Positions 46,022 to 54,432 of a DNA stretch of 64,000 bases are shown here, piece by piece. The stretch is from Thermococcus sp. M39 (GTDB lineage Archaea > Methanobacteriota_B > Thermococci > Thermococcales > Thermococcaceae). Under the pieces are notes generated by a model. That model ran no database searches and was not told where the DNA came from. It worked only from the letters and a program-made list of their open reading frames with translations. Made by a program: the position numbers and the translations under genes. How positions within the stretch are numbered: position 1 is the stretch's first letter; each line of letters starts with the position of its first letter. The DNA lies in NCBI RefSeq assembly GCF_012027325.1, contig NZ_SNUG01000001.1:486393-550392 (forward strand), written 5' to 3'.

Positions 46022-46593
46022 TACCTCGTCATCTCCACGAAGTTTTTGATTATTCTAAGCCCCTCTCCTCGCTCATATTCCGTTAGAACGCTTTCTGGAT
46101 GAAACTGCACGCCCTCTATAGGCTTCCTCTTGTGCCTTATCCCCATTATAATGCCATCATCTAGAGAGACTGCTGAAACTTCAAAGCCTTTGGGAACCTC
46201 TAAAACTGCCAAAGAGTGATAACGACCGCCTATCAGAGGATTCTTTATTCCTCTGAATATCGTTCTACCATCATGCCTTATTGGACTGGCTTTCCCATGT
46301 CTCGGAAATACTCTCCCAACTCTTCCGCCGAAAGCATGGGCGATTATCTGGTGACCGAGGCACACACCAAGGACCGGAACCTCAGCCTCTAACACTATCT
46401 CTGGAGAATTGCCAACGTCTCTTCTCCTATCTGGAGATCCGGGCCCAGGAGAGATTATTATTCCATCCGGATCAATTCTCCTGACTTCACTTAGCGTTAT
46501 AGTGTTGGGAACTACCTCAACCTCATCGAAGAGTGATGCATATTCTACAAGGTTCCAAACGAAGGAATCCCTGTTGTCCACTATCACTATCAT
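46021..46593 (-). CDS. trpG: Anthranilate synthase component II (glutamine amidotransferase)
   Basis: 190 residues, apparently intact. The class I amidotransferase triad is visible: Cys in VLGVCLGHQIIAHAFGG (residue about 79) and the His-x-Glu in GVQFHPESVLTE near residue 167, with IISPGPGSPDRRRD for the oxyanion site. It supplies ammonia to TrpE. It overlaps both trpE and trpF by a few bases. Whether it still works depends on the truncated TrpE. Confidence 0.95.
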   Translation of the reverse strand: MIVIVDNRDSFVWNLVEYASLFDEVEVVPNTITLSEVRRIDPDGIIISPGPGSPDRRRDVGNSPEIVLEAEVPVLGVCLGHQIIAHAFGGRVGRVFPRHGKASPIRHDGRTIFRGIKNPLIGGRYHSLAVLEVPKGFEVSAVSLDDGIIMGIRHKRKPIEGVQFHPESVLTEYERGEGLRIIKNFVEMTR

Positions 46594-47675
46594 TCCCTCG
46601 CCCCCAAGGCCTTTAAAACAGCCTTCATCTTGTTCTCAGTCTCAATGAACTCCTTTTCTGGAATTGAATCGGCAACTATTCCAGCACCTGCCCTAACTCT
46701 TGCTATCTTTCCTTCCATTTCCACCATCCTGATGGCTATGGCAAAGTCGGCCCATCCTGTTACGGAGAAGTAACCAACGGCTCCCCCATAAACGCGCCTG
46801 GGAGACTTTTCAAGCTCGTCAATTATTTCTATTGCCCTTATTTTAGGCGCGCCTGTCAGCGTTCCAGCTGGAAATGCTGCCTCAATAGCATCAAACATCG
46901 TCTTATCTTCCGCAAGCTCCCCAACAACTTCGCTCTCTATGTGCATCACGTGGCTGTACCTTACAACGTCGAAGAACCTGACAAGCCTAACGCTGCCCGG
47001 CTTTGAAACCCGTCTAACATCGTTCCTTGCCAGATCAACCAACATGACGTGCTCTGCCCTCTCCTTTTCATCATTCAATAGCTTCCTCTCGATTTCCAAA
47101 TCTTCCTGCTTGTTCTTGCCTCGAGGAGCAGTCCCAGCAATGGGATTTATCTTCACAGTTTTTCCTTCAACCGAGGCCATCGTTTCAGGAGATGCTCCTA
47201 CAAGGATCTTCTCTTGGAACTCAAGCAGGAACATGTAAGGGCTTGGATTTATCTTTCGCAGATTCATGTAAATGGAAAGTGGATCCATGTCAGTATTTAT
47301 GGTGTATTCCCTGGATAGAACGACTTGGAAAACATCTCCGGCGAATATGTACTCTTTGCCCTTCTGAACTATCTCAATGAACTCATCCTCTTTAGCATCA
47401 CAGCCTATAAGATCAGATGATTTATTACTAAGCTCATACTGGATCCTCTTGGCCCTGCTCACTATTGTATCAGGATTGAGCTCTGAGTGATCGTCTAAGG
47501 AGAAGAAGTAGAACTCATTGGTAAGATGGTCATATATGAAACCGTGCCTATAGAAGCCGAAAACCGAGGGCTCTACAATATTACCTTCTATGTAGTTGTG
47601 AACTGCATCGTAGGCTATATAGCCAACCAATCCTCCAAAAAATCGATCCTTCTTAATAGTTTTCTCCGGTTTCAT
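46590..47675 (-). pseudogene. trpE: Anthranilate synthase component I, N-terminally truncated
   Basis: 361 codons match the chorismate-binding core: FFGGLVGYIAYDAVHNYIEG, SGDV-like IFAGDVFQVVLSREYTI, NPSPYMFLLEF, GASPETMASVEGKTVKINPI and the catalytic GTAPRGKNKQEDLEIE, ending with RVRAGAGIVADSIPEKEFIE. The N-terminal part of about 70-100 residues, which carries the LLES tryptophan feedback site, is missing. The first codons (MKPEKTIKKD) follow a region of stops. No promoter or ribosome site is evident. Probably non-functional. Confidence 0.75.
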
Positions 47676-47773
47676 TATTTCCTTTTAGAGATTTCTCTTT
47701 CTTTATCATGAAATTCGTCCAGCTTGCTAATGTCTTCAACTTCAATCTCAAAGCGCGGAATTGGTACTTAGAT
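47676..47773 (-). other. Remnant sequence upstream of truncated trpE
   Basis: About 100 bases between trpE and the NYN gene. One minus-strand frame reads VPIPRFEIEVEDISKLDEFH and runs into two stops before trpE. It looks coding but I cannot assign it. trpC and trpD, which normally precede trpE in Thermococcales, are absent. Confidence 0.35.
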
Positions 47774-48271
47774 CTATTGTTTTTCCTCCAAACTCCTTCC
47801 CAAGATTATAACGTAATCTGCAGCGTTCTGTAAGGCCTTACTGAACCCCGGCTCAGCCCCGATTACTACAGTTTCTTTCCCCTTGCTTTTCGCTTCATTC
47901 ACTACAGGCAGGAAGTTGGTGTCCCTTACTGCCAAGGCTATAACGTCTATGTTGGGGTTGTAAATGAGCTTCATTGCCTCCACGGCAACTGTAACATCAG
48001 CGTCTCCAATGACTATGATTGGTTCTAGACCATGGTTAACAACAGCCTCTATTAACTTTGGGGATGCGTTCTGGTTCAGGACAACTTTTGCAACTCTAAT
48101 TTTTCCAATCTCTTCCAAGGGTTTTGGAATATCTTCTACGCGAATGTTAAACTTTTTTATTAGGATGTTGGGGCCATTGATTATCAGGCCGATTGATTTT
48201 TCTCCCTCACTCTTCCGCAAGAACTTGAAGAAACTCTTGCTCATGTTTCTCACTTTTTGGGTTTGGCTCAT
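47774..48271 (-). CDS. NYN/PIN-like domain protein (TIGR00288 type)
   Basis: 165 residues. The domain has the acidic NYN pattern: IGLIINGPNILIKKFNIRVE (usually DGPN in the family; here NGPN), the KVVLNQNASPKLIEAVVNHG segment, GDADVTVAVEAM and VIALAVRDTNFLPVVNEAKS. It ends KALQNAADYVIILG. NYN domains are PIN-like nucleases, so it may be an RNase or RNA-binding protein. Note that the first Asp of the usual DGPN is Asn, which could reduce catalysis. The gene is transcribed toward the trp remnants. Confidence 0.75.
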   Translation of the reverse strand: MSQTQKVRNMSKSFFKFLRKSEGEKSIGLIINGPNILIKKFNIRVEDIPKPLEEIGKIRVAKVVLNQNASPKLIEAVVNHGLEPIIVIGDADVTVAVEAMKLIYNPNIDVIALAVRDTNFLPVVNEAKSKGKETVVIGAEPGFSKALQNAADYVIILGRSLEEKQ

Positions 48272-48392
48272 TCCTAGATTCGACTGGAAAGTTTTTAGAA
48301 TTTCCTACTATGAACAGTGGGCTACTCTCAACCATAATACCGAGATGAGCCTAGATTTAATACTGTTTTCTGTAATCATTTCTATTCTCCCA

Positions 48393-48405
48393 AATATTTA
48401 TATAG
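48393..48405 (+). promoter_or_regulatory. TATA box of the AOR gene
   Basis: AATATTTATATAG is a good archaeal box; transcription should begin near 48430. The leader of about 24 bases contains GGGATGAG but no standard GGTGA or GGAGG site before the ATG. Confidence 0.5.
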
Positions 48406-48452
48406 AATTAATGTAAAATTTAGTTTGACATAATTATAAGGGATGAGTCATC

Positions 48453-50300
48453 ATGTTTGGATATATGGGACAAATACTGAGAATAGATTTGACAAATAAA
48501 AAGGCCACAGTAGAGCCTCTAAAAGAGGGAGTTGTTAAGAAATTCATAGGCGGTAGAGGATTGGGGGCAAAAATACTGTGGGACGAACTTTCTCCAGGAG
48601 TAGATCCATTAAGCCCCCAAAACAAATTAGTCTTTGTAGTAGGGCCGTTAACTGGCACCAAAGCCCAGTCAACAAGCAGGTGGATAGCCCAGTTTAAATC
48701 TCCACTAACAGGGACTTATTTCAGAAGTGTTGCTGGGGGATTCTTTGGAGCTGAACTAAAATTCGCTGGTTACGATGCCATAATAGTCGAGGGAAGGTCT
48801 GAAAAGCCGGTTTACGTTTGGATTAATGATGGTGAAGTAGAGTTTAGAGATGCAGAAAAGATATGGGGAATGACTACAAATGCAGCGAGAGAATTTCTCC
48901 TAGAAGAGACCGATAGAAGAGCTAGAATAGCTATGATAGGTCCCGCAGGAGAAAGATTAGTTAAAATTTCTGCAATAGTTACGGATGACATGAGAACTGC
49001 TTCGAGAGGTGGCGGCGGTGCAGTAATGGGAAGCAAGAATCTAAAGGCTATTGTAGTTAGAGGAACGAAGAGACCAGAAATATATGATGAAGATGCCTTT
49101 AACGAAGCGGTCAAAGAGCAGATAGAATCTTACCGCAGCAATCCTGGATTTGAAGGATTCCATAATTTGGGAACAAACTTCGCAGTGTATCCATTCTATA
49201 CTTTAGGCCATTTCCCAACATATAACTTCAAGCAAAAGGAGCTTGAAGGAGCTGAGAGATTCCAAGCTGAAGTTTTGAGAAGCTATATTGTAAAGCATCA
49301 AGGCTGTTATGGCTGTATGATCAGATGTGGAAAAACTTTCAAGCTTACTAAAGGGCCCTATGCAGGCACAGTATGGGACTTCCCTGAATATGAAACGCAC
49401 TGGTCATTTGGAGGGAATTTAGGTAACATAAACATTGAATCCATAGTATACGCCAACATGCTTTGTGATTCTTACGGTTTAGATACAATATCTACAGGAG
49501 TAGCTATCGCTTTTGCGATAGAGCTCTATGAAAAAGGAATAATTAGTAAAAGCGAAACCGATGGGCTTGAGCTTAGGTGGGGAGACCCTGATGTTATACC
49601 TGAGCTTGTTAAAAGGATAGCCCTAAGAATTGGCTTAGGAAACATCTTAGCAGAAGGCACTAAAAGGGCTGCTGAAGTTATCGGTAGGGGGGCTGAGAAA
49701 TATGCAATACATGTTAAGGGGCTTGAATTGCCAGCTTATGATCCAAGGTCTGCGAAAGCCCATGGGTTAAACCTTGCAACATCTCCAATTGGAGCCAGCC
49801 ATTGCATTGGATGGAACAAATTTGAAATTATGGGTATTCCTAAGAAGGTAGATCCCTTTGCAACGGAAGGAAAAGGAGAAATAGCTAAATACGTCCAAGA
49901 TGAAACTGCAATTGCAGAAACTGCAGTGTTCTGCATATTCCCATTCAATACAGAGATGGTTACAGTGGATCTATACAGCAAACTGTTATATGCTGCTACT
50001 GGAATTGAAGAGTTTAAAGATCCTAAGTACCTCTGGTTAGTCGGAGAGAGGATATTCAACTTGGAGAGAGCATTTAACGCAAGGGAGGGCATTGATGGAA
50101 AATACGATACTATGCCTGAGAGAATAGTAAAGGAACCAGTGCCAAGGGAGCCTTCAAAGGGACAAGTTTTCGAGTTAGATATCTTGCTTAAGGATTACTA
50201 CAAAGTGAGAGGCTGGGACGAGAGAGGGATTCCCACCAAAGAGAAGTTGAAAGAGTTAGAGTTACAAGAGGTTGCAGAAGAACTTGAAAAGGTTTGTTGA
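48453..50300 (+). CDS. Tungsten-containing aldehyde ferredoxin oxidoreductase family enzyme
   Basis: 615 residues. AOR-family enzymes oxidise aldehydes to acids, reducing ferredoxin, with a tungsten bis-pterin. The N-terminal part has GGRGLGAKILWDEL, VFVVGPLTGTKAQS, AGGFFGAELKFAGYDAIIVE and IGPAGERLVKISAIV. The 4Fe-4S cluster Cys are in GCYGCMIRCGK (near residue 290), with the fourth in AVFCIFPF near residue 495. Pterin-binding segments are DSYGLDTISTGVAIAFA and LELPAYDPRSAKAHGLN. It is near AOR in length; whether AOR, WOR or another subtype cannot be told. The moaD-like gene follows. Confidence 0.88.
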   Translation: MFGYMGQILRIDLTNKKATVEPLKEGVVKKFIGGRGLGAKILWDELSPGVDPLSPQNKLVFVVGPLTGTKAQSTSRWIAQFKSPLTGTYFRSVAGGFFGAELKFAGYDAIIVEGRSEKPVYVWINDGEVEFRDAEKIWGMTTNAAREFLLEETDRRARIAMIGPAGERLVKISAIVTDDMRTASRGGGGAVMGSKNLKAIVVRGTKRPEIYDEDAFNEAVKEQIESYRSNPGFEGFHNLGTNFAVYPFYTLGHFPTYNFKQKELEGAERFQAEVLRSYIVKHQGCYGCMIRCGKTFKLTKGPYAGTVWDFPEYETHWSFGGNLGNINIESIVYANMLCDSYGLDTISTGVAIAFAIELYEKGIISKSETDGLELRWGDPDVIPELVKRIALRIGLGNILAEGTKRAAEVIGRGAEKYAIHVKGLELPAYDPRSAKAHGLNLATSPIGASHCIGWNKFEIMGIPKKVDPFATEGKGEIAKYVQDETAIAETAVFCIFPFNTEMVTVDLYSKLLYAATGIEEFKDPKYLWLVGERIFNLERAFNAREGIDGKYDTMPERIVKEPVPREPSKGQVFELDILLKDYYKVRGWDERGIPTKEKLKELELQEVAEELEKVC

Positions 50301-50335
50301 TTTTGATATCTCTTTTTATTTTTGGAGGGGTATGC

Positions 50336-50596
50336 ATGAAGGTTTATGTAAAATTTATTGGACCCTTGCGCCAACAAGTTGAGGTTCCTGAATTTTGGGT
50401 TTTCTTAAAACCTGATTCCACCATTTCTGATCTTTTAGATGAGCTAGAGAAAAATAGGGGGATAAAAATAGACCCACAAGATAGAAATGTCGTGATTTTG
50501 GTAAATGGTAGGTCTATTGAATTTTTGGAAAGACTAAATACCAAACTTAAGGATTTGGATAAAATTGTCATAATGCCAGTTGCTGCAGGAGGATAA
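50336..50596 (+). CDS. moaD: MoaD-like ubiquitin-fold sulfur carrier
   Basis: 86 residues from ATG 50336, which has GGAGGGG 5 bases upstream. It begins MKVYVKFIGPLRQQVEVPEF and ends VIMPVAAGG, the Gly-Gly tail that is thiocarboxylated to supply sulfur for molybdopterin. Paired with a tungsten AOR gene, a role in pterin synthesis for that enzyme is likely. An upstream in-frame start would add 14 hydrophobic residues and overlap the AOR stop; I reject it. Confidence 0.88.
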   Translation: MKVYVKFIGPLRQQVEVPEFWVFLKPDSTISDLLDELEKNRGIKIDPQDRNVVILVNGRSIEFLERLNTKLKDLDKIVIMPVAAGG

Positions 50597-50984
50597 AACA
50601 TTAAAATAAGCCCTCAATAATCTTAAACCCTCTTCTGGAAGTTCTCTCTTTGCTTTGCCCATCAAATGACCGCCCCACTTTTTCTTGCTTGTTTGTAATG
50701 AACTTAAGCTTTTAGAATTTTTTAATTAGACGAAATTTAAAAGGATTTCAGTCTTTAGATGAAAGCTGAACTTGAAATTCCTGTGTCCCTGCCCTAAGGT
50801 GTAAAATAAAAAAATTACCAAGTTATTTCACGATAAATCATTTCTGAGAATGTCAAGTACCTTTTTTTACATTTTTTAATTCTGATAAGGTTGGTGTCAG
50901 TTGCTTGAAATCTTAATTTTTCTAATTCCTAGCTGATTAATCTCCACTATTATGTTTCTATAAATTTTTGCATATTCCAGTAAC
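50597..50984. other. Intergenic region without a supported gene
   Basis: About 390 AT-rich bases. On the minus strand a frame open from about 50720 to 50600 reads SLQTSKKKWGGHLMGKAKRE, LPEEGLRLLRAYF and looks like protein sequence, but it has no start codon with a ribosome site and runs on into moaD antisense. It may be the scrap of a small gene. No RNA or repeat was seen. Confidence 0.4.
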
Positions 50985-50989
50985 CATTA

Positions 50990-51362
50990 AGATCACCACC
51001 TCTGAGAACGAGCTGATTGAACTCCTGTCGCCGGGTTTTAGGGATTTTTATGCTGATGGGGCGTCGATTCCAAGAAGGTTTTGAACACTGTTGTGGAGAG
51101 GAGTTACAAGCCGATTGTTAAGAAGACTGAGAATGCTCCTGGTGGTTTTGGCAGTAAAAAGCGTGATGAGGTGTTTTCTGAGGAAGAGTACAGGCATAGG
51201 AATCCTCATGAGGGGTTCTGGGGTGCTTTTGCGACGTGGTTTGGTAGTAGGATTCGTTGTTTTCTGAGAGAGACTACTGTGGCGAGGATTCTGCTTGGTG
51301 TGATGTGTTATGCGTTGAAAATCCTCCTCAGAGTCAAGTACTGCTTAAGTAACAGGGGGTGA
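50990..51362 (+). pseudogene. DDE transposase, C-terminal fragment with frameshift
   Basis: One frame reads KITTSENELIELLSPGFRDF, YADGA and then must shift by a base (near 51064) to continue DSKKVLNTVVERSYKPIVKK, TENAPGGFGSKKRDEVFSEE, EYRHRNPHEGFWGAFATWFG and RETTVARILLGVMCYALKIL. This is the end of a DDE-type transposase: DGA-Y/DSKK for the second Asp region and a YRHRNPHEGFWG segment where the Glu helix should be. The N-terminal half is missing. I cannot fix the IS family. Confidence 0.6.
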
Positions 51363-51434
51363 AACTAAACACGCCCCAAAGCAACATAAACTTTTTGTAG
51401 GAAATAAAAAATAAAACCTTAAGCAGGGAAAGAC

Positions 51435-52178
51435 ATGAAAATTTTGGAAGTACTTTTAGTCTCTTTTTTAGCATTTGGAGGAGGGTTCATAGGCTCTGTG
51501 ATGAGTGGAGGAAGTTTGATTACTTTGTTTATTTTATCTTTTCTTGGAGTGCCAACAAAAGTGGCCATTGGAACGCTAAAATTGGTGATAGCAGGATTAA
51601 CTTTAGTATCCACGATAACTTATTTTAAAAGAGGGATAGTTGATGCAAAATTAGCGTTAAGTTTGACTATTTCTTCACTTTTTGGGGCATTTTTGGGTAG
51701 CCTGTTCTTTTTGTCAATTCCAGAAAATTTGGCAAATATTATTGTGGCTTCTCTTCTCCTTGTTGGAATGTATTTTATGATAAAACAAAGACCGAGTCAA
51801 AAAGAGCCAAAACTCGAGAGTAGAGTTTGGCAAGTAATCATAGGGTTTTTAATTGGAGTTTATATCTCAATCCTCGGTATAGCGTCTACTTTGATTATAA
51901 TCTCTACCTTATTGCTTTTCTTTAAATTGGATATCTTAAGAGCCAATGGAACAGCAAAAATGATAATTTTCTTCAATAACCTCGTGGCAACTATAAATTA
52001 TGCTTTAGCAGGAAATGTTAACTATTCTGTTGGGATTTTAATTCTAATTCCGGTTCTTTTTGGCTCGTGGTTAGGGGCTAGGACTGCACTAGAAATTGGC
52101 AAAGAAAAACTTAAGGCCATCTTTATTTTTATGACCATTTTGACAATAATGAAGCTTGTTTGGGATGCACTTCTCTAG
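51435..52178 (+). CDS. TauE/SafE (TSUP) family sulfite/organic anion exporter-like permease
   Basis: 247 residues with about eight hydrophobic helices in two similar halves, typical of the TSUP family (VLLVSFLAFGGGFIGSVMSG in the first, VIIGFLIGVYISILGIASTL in the second). Members move sulfite, sulfoacetate or other sulfur compounds; the substrate is unknown. GCAGGGA before the ATG is a weak ribosome site. The gene is flanked by transposase remnants on both sides, so it may have arrived with them. Confidence 0.75.
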   Translation: MKILEVLLVSFLAFGGGFIGSVMSGGSLITLFILSFLGVPTKVAIGTLKLVIAGLTLVSTITYFKRGIVDAKLALSLTISSLFGAFLGSLFFLSIPENLANIIVASLLLVGMYFMIKQRPSQKEPKLESRVWQVIIGFLIGVYISILGIASTLIIISTLLLFFKLDILRANGTAKMIIFFNNLVATINYALAGNVNYSVGILILIPVLFGSWLGARTALEIGKEKLKAIFIFMTILTIMKLVWDALL

Positions 52179-52500
52179 GAAATTCTAGTTAATACTTAAT
52201 TAGATGCTGTGTTGAATAAATCAGTTTTTTGTCAAAGCTTTCTGTTAGTTTATCAACTGTAGTAATGCGTTGGGACAATAGCACAAGTTGTTAATACCTT
52301 CGTCGAAAGTGGAAATGTTATTATGAACCCTACCCACCGGAGTTGGGGAGACTTAAATGTTTGTCAGGAGCGTTAATTTACTGCCCACTTACAAGCATTT
52401 AACTAAACTCACTGTACAAATAAGCACACAATGGGAACTAGGGTTATTATGAGAAACTCAACAAATAGAGATGCGAGCTAAAATGCTGGGATAGGTGTTT
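52179..52500. other. Intergenic region between permease and IS6-type mini-element
   Basis: About 320 bases with no gene I can support. Short open stretches such as LPTYKHLTKLTVQISTQWEL have no start signals. No repeat longer than about 10 bases was seen. It is probably debris from earlier insertions. Confidence 0.35.
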
Positions 52501-52723
52501 GAGACTGTCAAGATAACAGTGAAATATTGGTTGATAGTTAATTCCAATTATGAGTGTGGGAGTGTTGTTGAGTCTGTTTTTTCTGTGCTGAAGAGGAGGA
52601 CTGGAAGATTTTGGAACAGATTCCCATACAAGTCTTCTTTTACTTCAGTTCAAAGCTGGTTGGAAAGCTTCTTTGCGGTTTATAATTTTCTAGAGGTGAT
52701 GCCCAGCTTATCTTGACAGTCTC
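52501..52723 (+). mobile_element. IS6-type mini-element with perfect 16-bp ends
   Basis: GAGACTGTCAAGATAA (52501-52516) and its exact inverse TTATCTTGACAGTCTC (52708-52723) bound 223 bases. Inside, the plus strand reads VESVFSVLKRRTGRFWNRFP, YKSSFTSVQSWLESFFAVYN and FLEVMPSLS-stop, the C-terminal end of a Thermococcales IS6-family transposase. So this is an internal deletion product that kept both ends and the last 70 codons. Flanking 8-mers differ, so no target duplication remains. Confidence 0.8.
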
Positions 52724-52731
52724 CTCAAACA

Positions 52732-52754
52732 GAGACTGTCAAGATAACAGTGAA
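52732..52754 (+). repeat. Solo left end of the same IS6-type element
   Basis: GAGACTGTCAAGATAACAGTGAA repeats the first 23 bases of the mini-element exactly, 8 bases after its right end. It is probably the remaining left end of a second, tandem copy. The DUF4349 gene begins soon after it. Confidence 0.8.
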
Positions 52755-52815
52755 GTTGCCCATGCGCATTTATATTTGGTCTTGTTTGGGGAAGAATAGG
52801 TGGGTGCATGTGTAA

Positions 52816-53595
52816 GTGCCAATGCTTACTAGAGCAACACACTCCCGAGCTAGGAAAAACCTTAAAAAAACCTTCAGACATAATTCAACACAGCACTTAA
52901 ATGTAATCATGAGTAATATTTTTGGTCCACAGGAAATAATCCAAAGGCTGAAAAAGGACTATTATGTCATTATCCAAGATGAGAATCCAGAAAAGGTTGC
53001 TAATGAAATAAAAGCTGAGGTACATTCTTTGGGAGGATACGTGATTTCTGAAAATCTTGACAAGAGTGAAGAAAGGGTTGTTTATTACATTGAGTTTAGG
53101 ATTCCAAACACAGTAGAAAATGAAAATAAAGTTGGGATGCTTCTGGAGAAATACAATGTTAAAAGTCTCCGCTTAGATACTCAAGATGTAACAAGCAAAT
53201 ACAACCAGATTCTTGCTGAGATTGAAAGCCTTGAGGCTGAGAAAAAGAAGCTCCTCGAATTCTACAACCTTTCAAAGGACATCGATGATTTAATGAGGAT
53301 TGAATCCAGAATAAGCAGCATAAACTCCCGTTTAAACTATCTATACCTCCAAAAAGATTATTATGAAAAAGTTACGGATTATATAACATACCACGTCACA
53401 ATAGAGAGCAAAGAAAAGCCTGTGTTCGAAATTGATTTAGGCTTCAGAAAAACAATATATCAAGCTGTGGCAATACTGCTCATGGTAATTGAGGGTATTC
53501 TTGCCCTGCTGATAATAATATCTCCATTTGCAGTGCTTTATTTGATTGGCAGGAATATTTATAGGCGCTTTAAAAAGTCTGAGCCGCAAGAGTAG
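52816..53595 (+). CDS. DUF4349 domain protein, probably N-terminally truncated
   Basis: Up to 259 codons. The DUF4349 core runs from about residue 40: PEKVANEIKAEVHSLGGYVI, then EFRIPNTVENENKVGMLLEK, LDTQDVTSKYNQILAEIESL and a coiled coil (AEKKKLLEFYNLSKDIDDLM). One C-terminal membrane helix follows (AVAILLMVIEGILALLIIIS) and a short basic tail. Family members normally start with a signal or lipoprotein peptide, and that is absent: the first 30 codons read like noncoding sequence next to an IS6 end. ATG 52910 (MSNIFGPQEII) is another possible start. I think an insertion removed the original 5' end. Confidence 0.65.
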   Translation: MPMLTRATHSRARKNLKKTFRHNSTQHLNVIMSNIFGPQEIIQRLKKDYYVIIQDENPEKVANEIKAEVHSLGGYVISENLDKSEERVVYYIEFRIPNTVENENKVGMLLEKYNVKSLRLDTQDVTSKYNQILAEIESLEAEKKKLLEFYNLSKDIDDLMRIESRISSINSRLNYLYLQKDYYEKVTDYITYHVTIESKEKPVFEIDLGFRKTIYQAVAILLMVIEGILALLIIISPFAVLYLIGRNIYRRFKKSEPQE

Positions 53596-53717
53596 CTACG
53601 GTTGAAGTTTTTGAAAGATTTGTTTAAATTTCGCTATAGGTCTCCAATTTTTAATTAAAAACTGCTCATATCTGAAGGAAAAGTCCTAAATATACGAAGG
53701 AACTACTTAATTTGGCG
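53596..53717 (+). other. Short intergenic region before deoC stub
   Basis: AT-rich stretch containing AAAAGTCCTAAATATACG, a likely promoter that once served deoC. No gene is present. Confidence 0.4.
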
Positions 53718-53783
53718 ATGCTTATGGATATTGCCAAGTACATTGATCACACCAATTTGAAGCCTTATGCAACAAAGGAATAA
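53718..53783 (+). pseudogene. deoC: Deoxyribose-phosphate aldolase, 5' stub
   Basis: Twenty-one codons read MLMDIAKYIDHTNLKPYATK, E and a stop. This is the N-terminus of archaeal DeoC (YIDHTNLKPYATKEDI is nearly invariant). The rest of the gene is gone and the next 80 bases do not continue it in any frame. A promoter-like box lies upstream. So deoC was cut by a deletion just after its start. Confidence 0.75.
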
Positions 53784-53878
53784 CGTTTTTAGTTTTTACA
53801 CATACCGTTAGGGTGAGTGGTTGAAGGTCAAAGTAAAGCTTATTTTACCAACTTCTAAAGTTTATCATGGTGATTATT

Positions 53879-54067
53879 GTGAAGCTCTTGGATTATGATT
53901 GGAAGGACGGATTCTCCCTAGTAAAAGCAAAACTAGAATGCGATTGTGGTCATGTTTTCACTGTAACAGTGTTAGACCCCGGCGATACTGTGGAATGCCC
54001 GAAGTGCGGTCGAAAGTTCAAAGCCCGCATAAAGTACAAGTTCGAACCATTGGAGGCTGACCCATGA
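53879..54067 (+). CDS. Small zinc-ribbon protein
   Basis: 62 residues from GTG 53879, which has GGTGAT 4 bases upstream. It starts MKLLDYDWKDGFSLVKAKLE and has two CxC/CxxC pairs, ECDCGHVF and ECPKCGRKFKARIK, forming one zinc ribbon. I do not know the family. It overlaps the next gene (ATGA) and opens a compact set of small genes on this strand. Confidence 0.7.
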   Translation: MKLLDYDWKDGFSLVKAKLECDCGHVFTVTVLDPGDTVECPKCGRKFKARIKYKFEPLEADP

Positions 54068-54315
54068 TCATAGTGTTTATTTTAATCATTGTGAGGTCCG
54101 GGGATGAGAATAAAGTTATTGAGAAGCTTAAAGGCCATCCAATGGTGAAGGAAGTTTACAAGGTTTACGGGGAGTATGACATGATTGTCAAGATTGAGGC
54201 TGAGGACATTAACGAGCTGGATGACTTCCGTAACAAAGTTTTGGGGAAGATTAGGGAAATGGTGATGAGTGAAACCCTCATCGCAAGCTCTTATGGAGGT
54301 GGTTGGGATGATTAA
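54064..54315 (+). CDS. Stand-alone Lrp/AsnC ligand-binding (RAM) domain protein
   Basis: 83 residues: one alpha-beta RAM domain without the HTH of Lrp regulators. It reads MIIVFILIIVRSGDENKVIE, HPMVKEVYKVYGEYDMIVKI and EDINELDDFRNKVLGKI. Such stand-alone domains bind amino acids or assemble with full Lrp proteins; the role here is unknown. The start overlaps the zinc-ribbon gene by 4 bases. Confidence 0.8.
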   Translation: MIIVFILIIVRSGDENKVIEKLKGHPMVKEVYKVYGEYDMIVKIEAEDINELDDFRNKVLGKIREMVMSETLIASSYGGGWDD

Positions 54316-54432
54316 TTGGAGGCTGGAGAAATTGTTAAGGCAAAACACTAGGTTTTTTGCTAGGAGAAGTTTTGATTTTAAGGAGGTTTGTGGGAGGAGA
54401 GTGTTCAAGAAGGGAAAAAGGGACGATGCGTG

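Noticed and set aside
50600..50720. Small minus-strand gene downstream of moaD
   Set aside because: The frame looks coding but lacks a start with ribosome site and runs on into moaD antisense.
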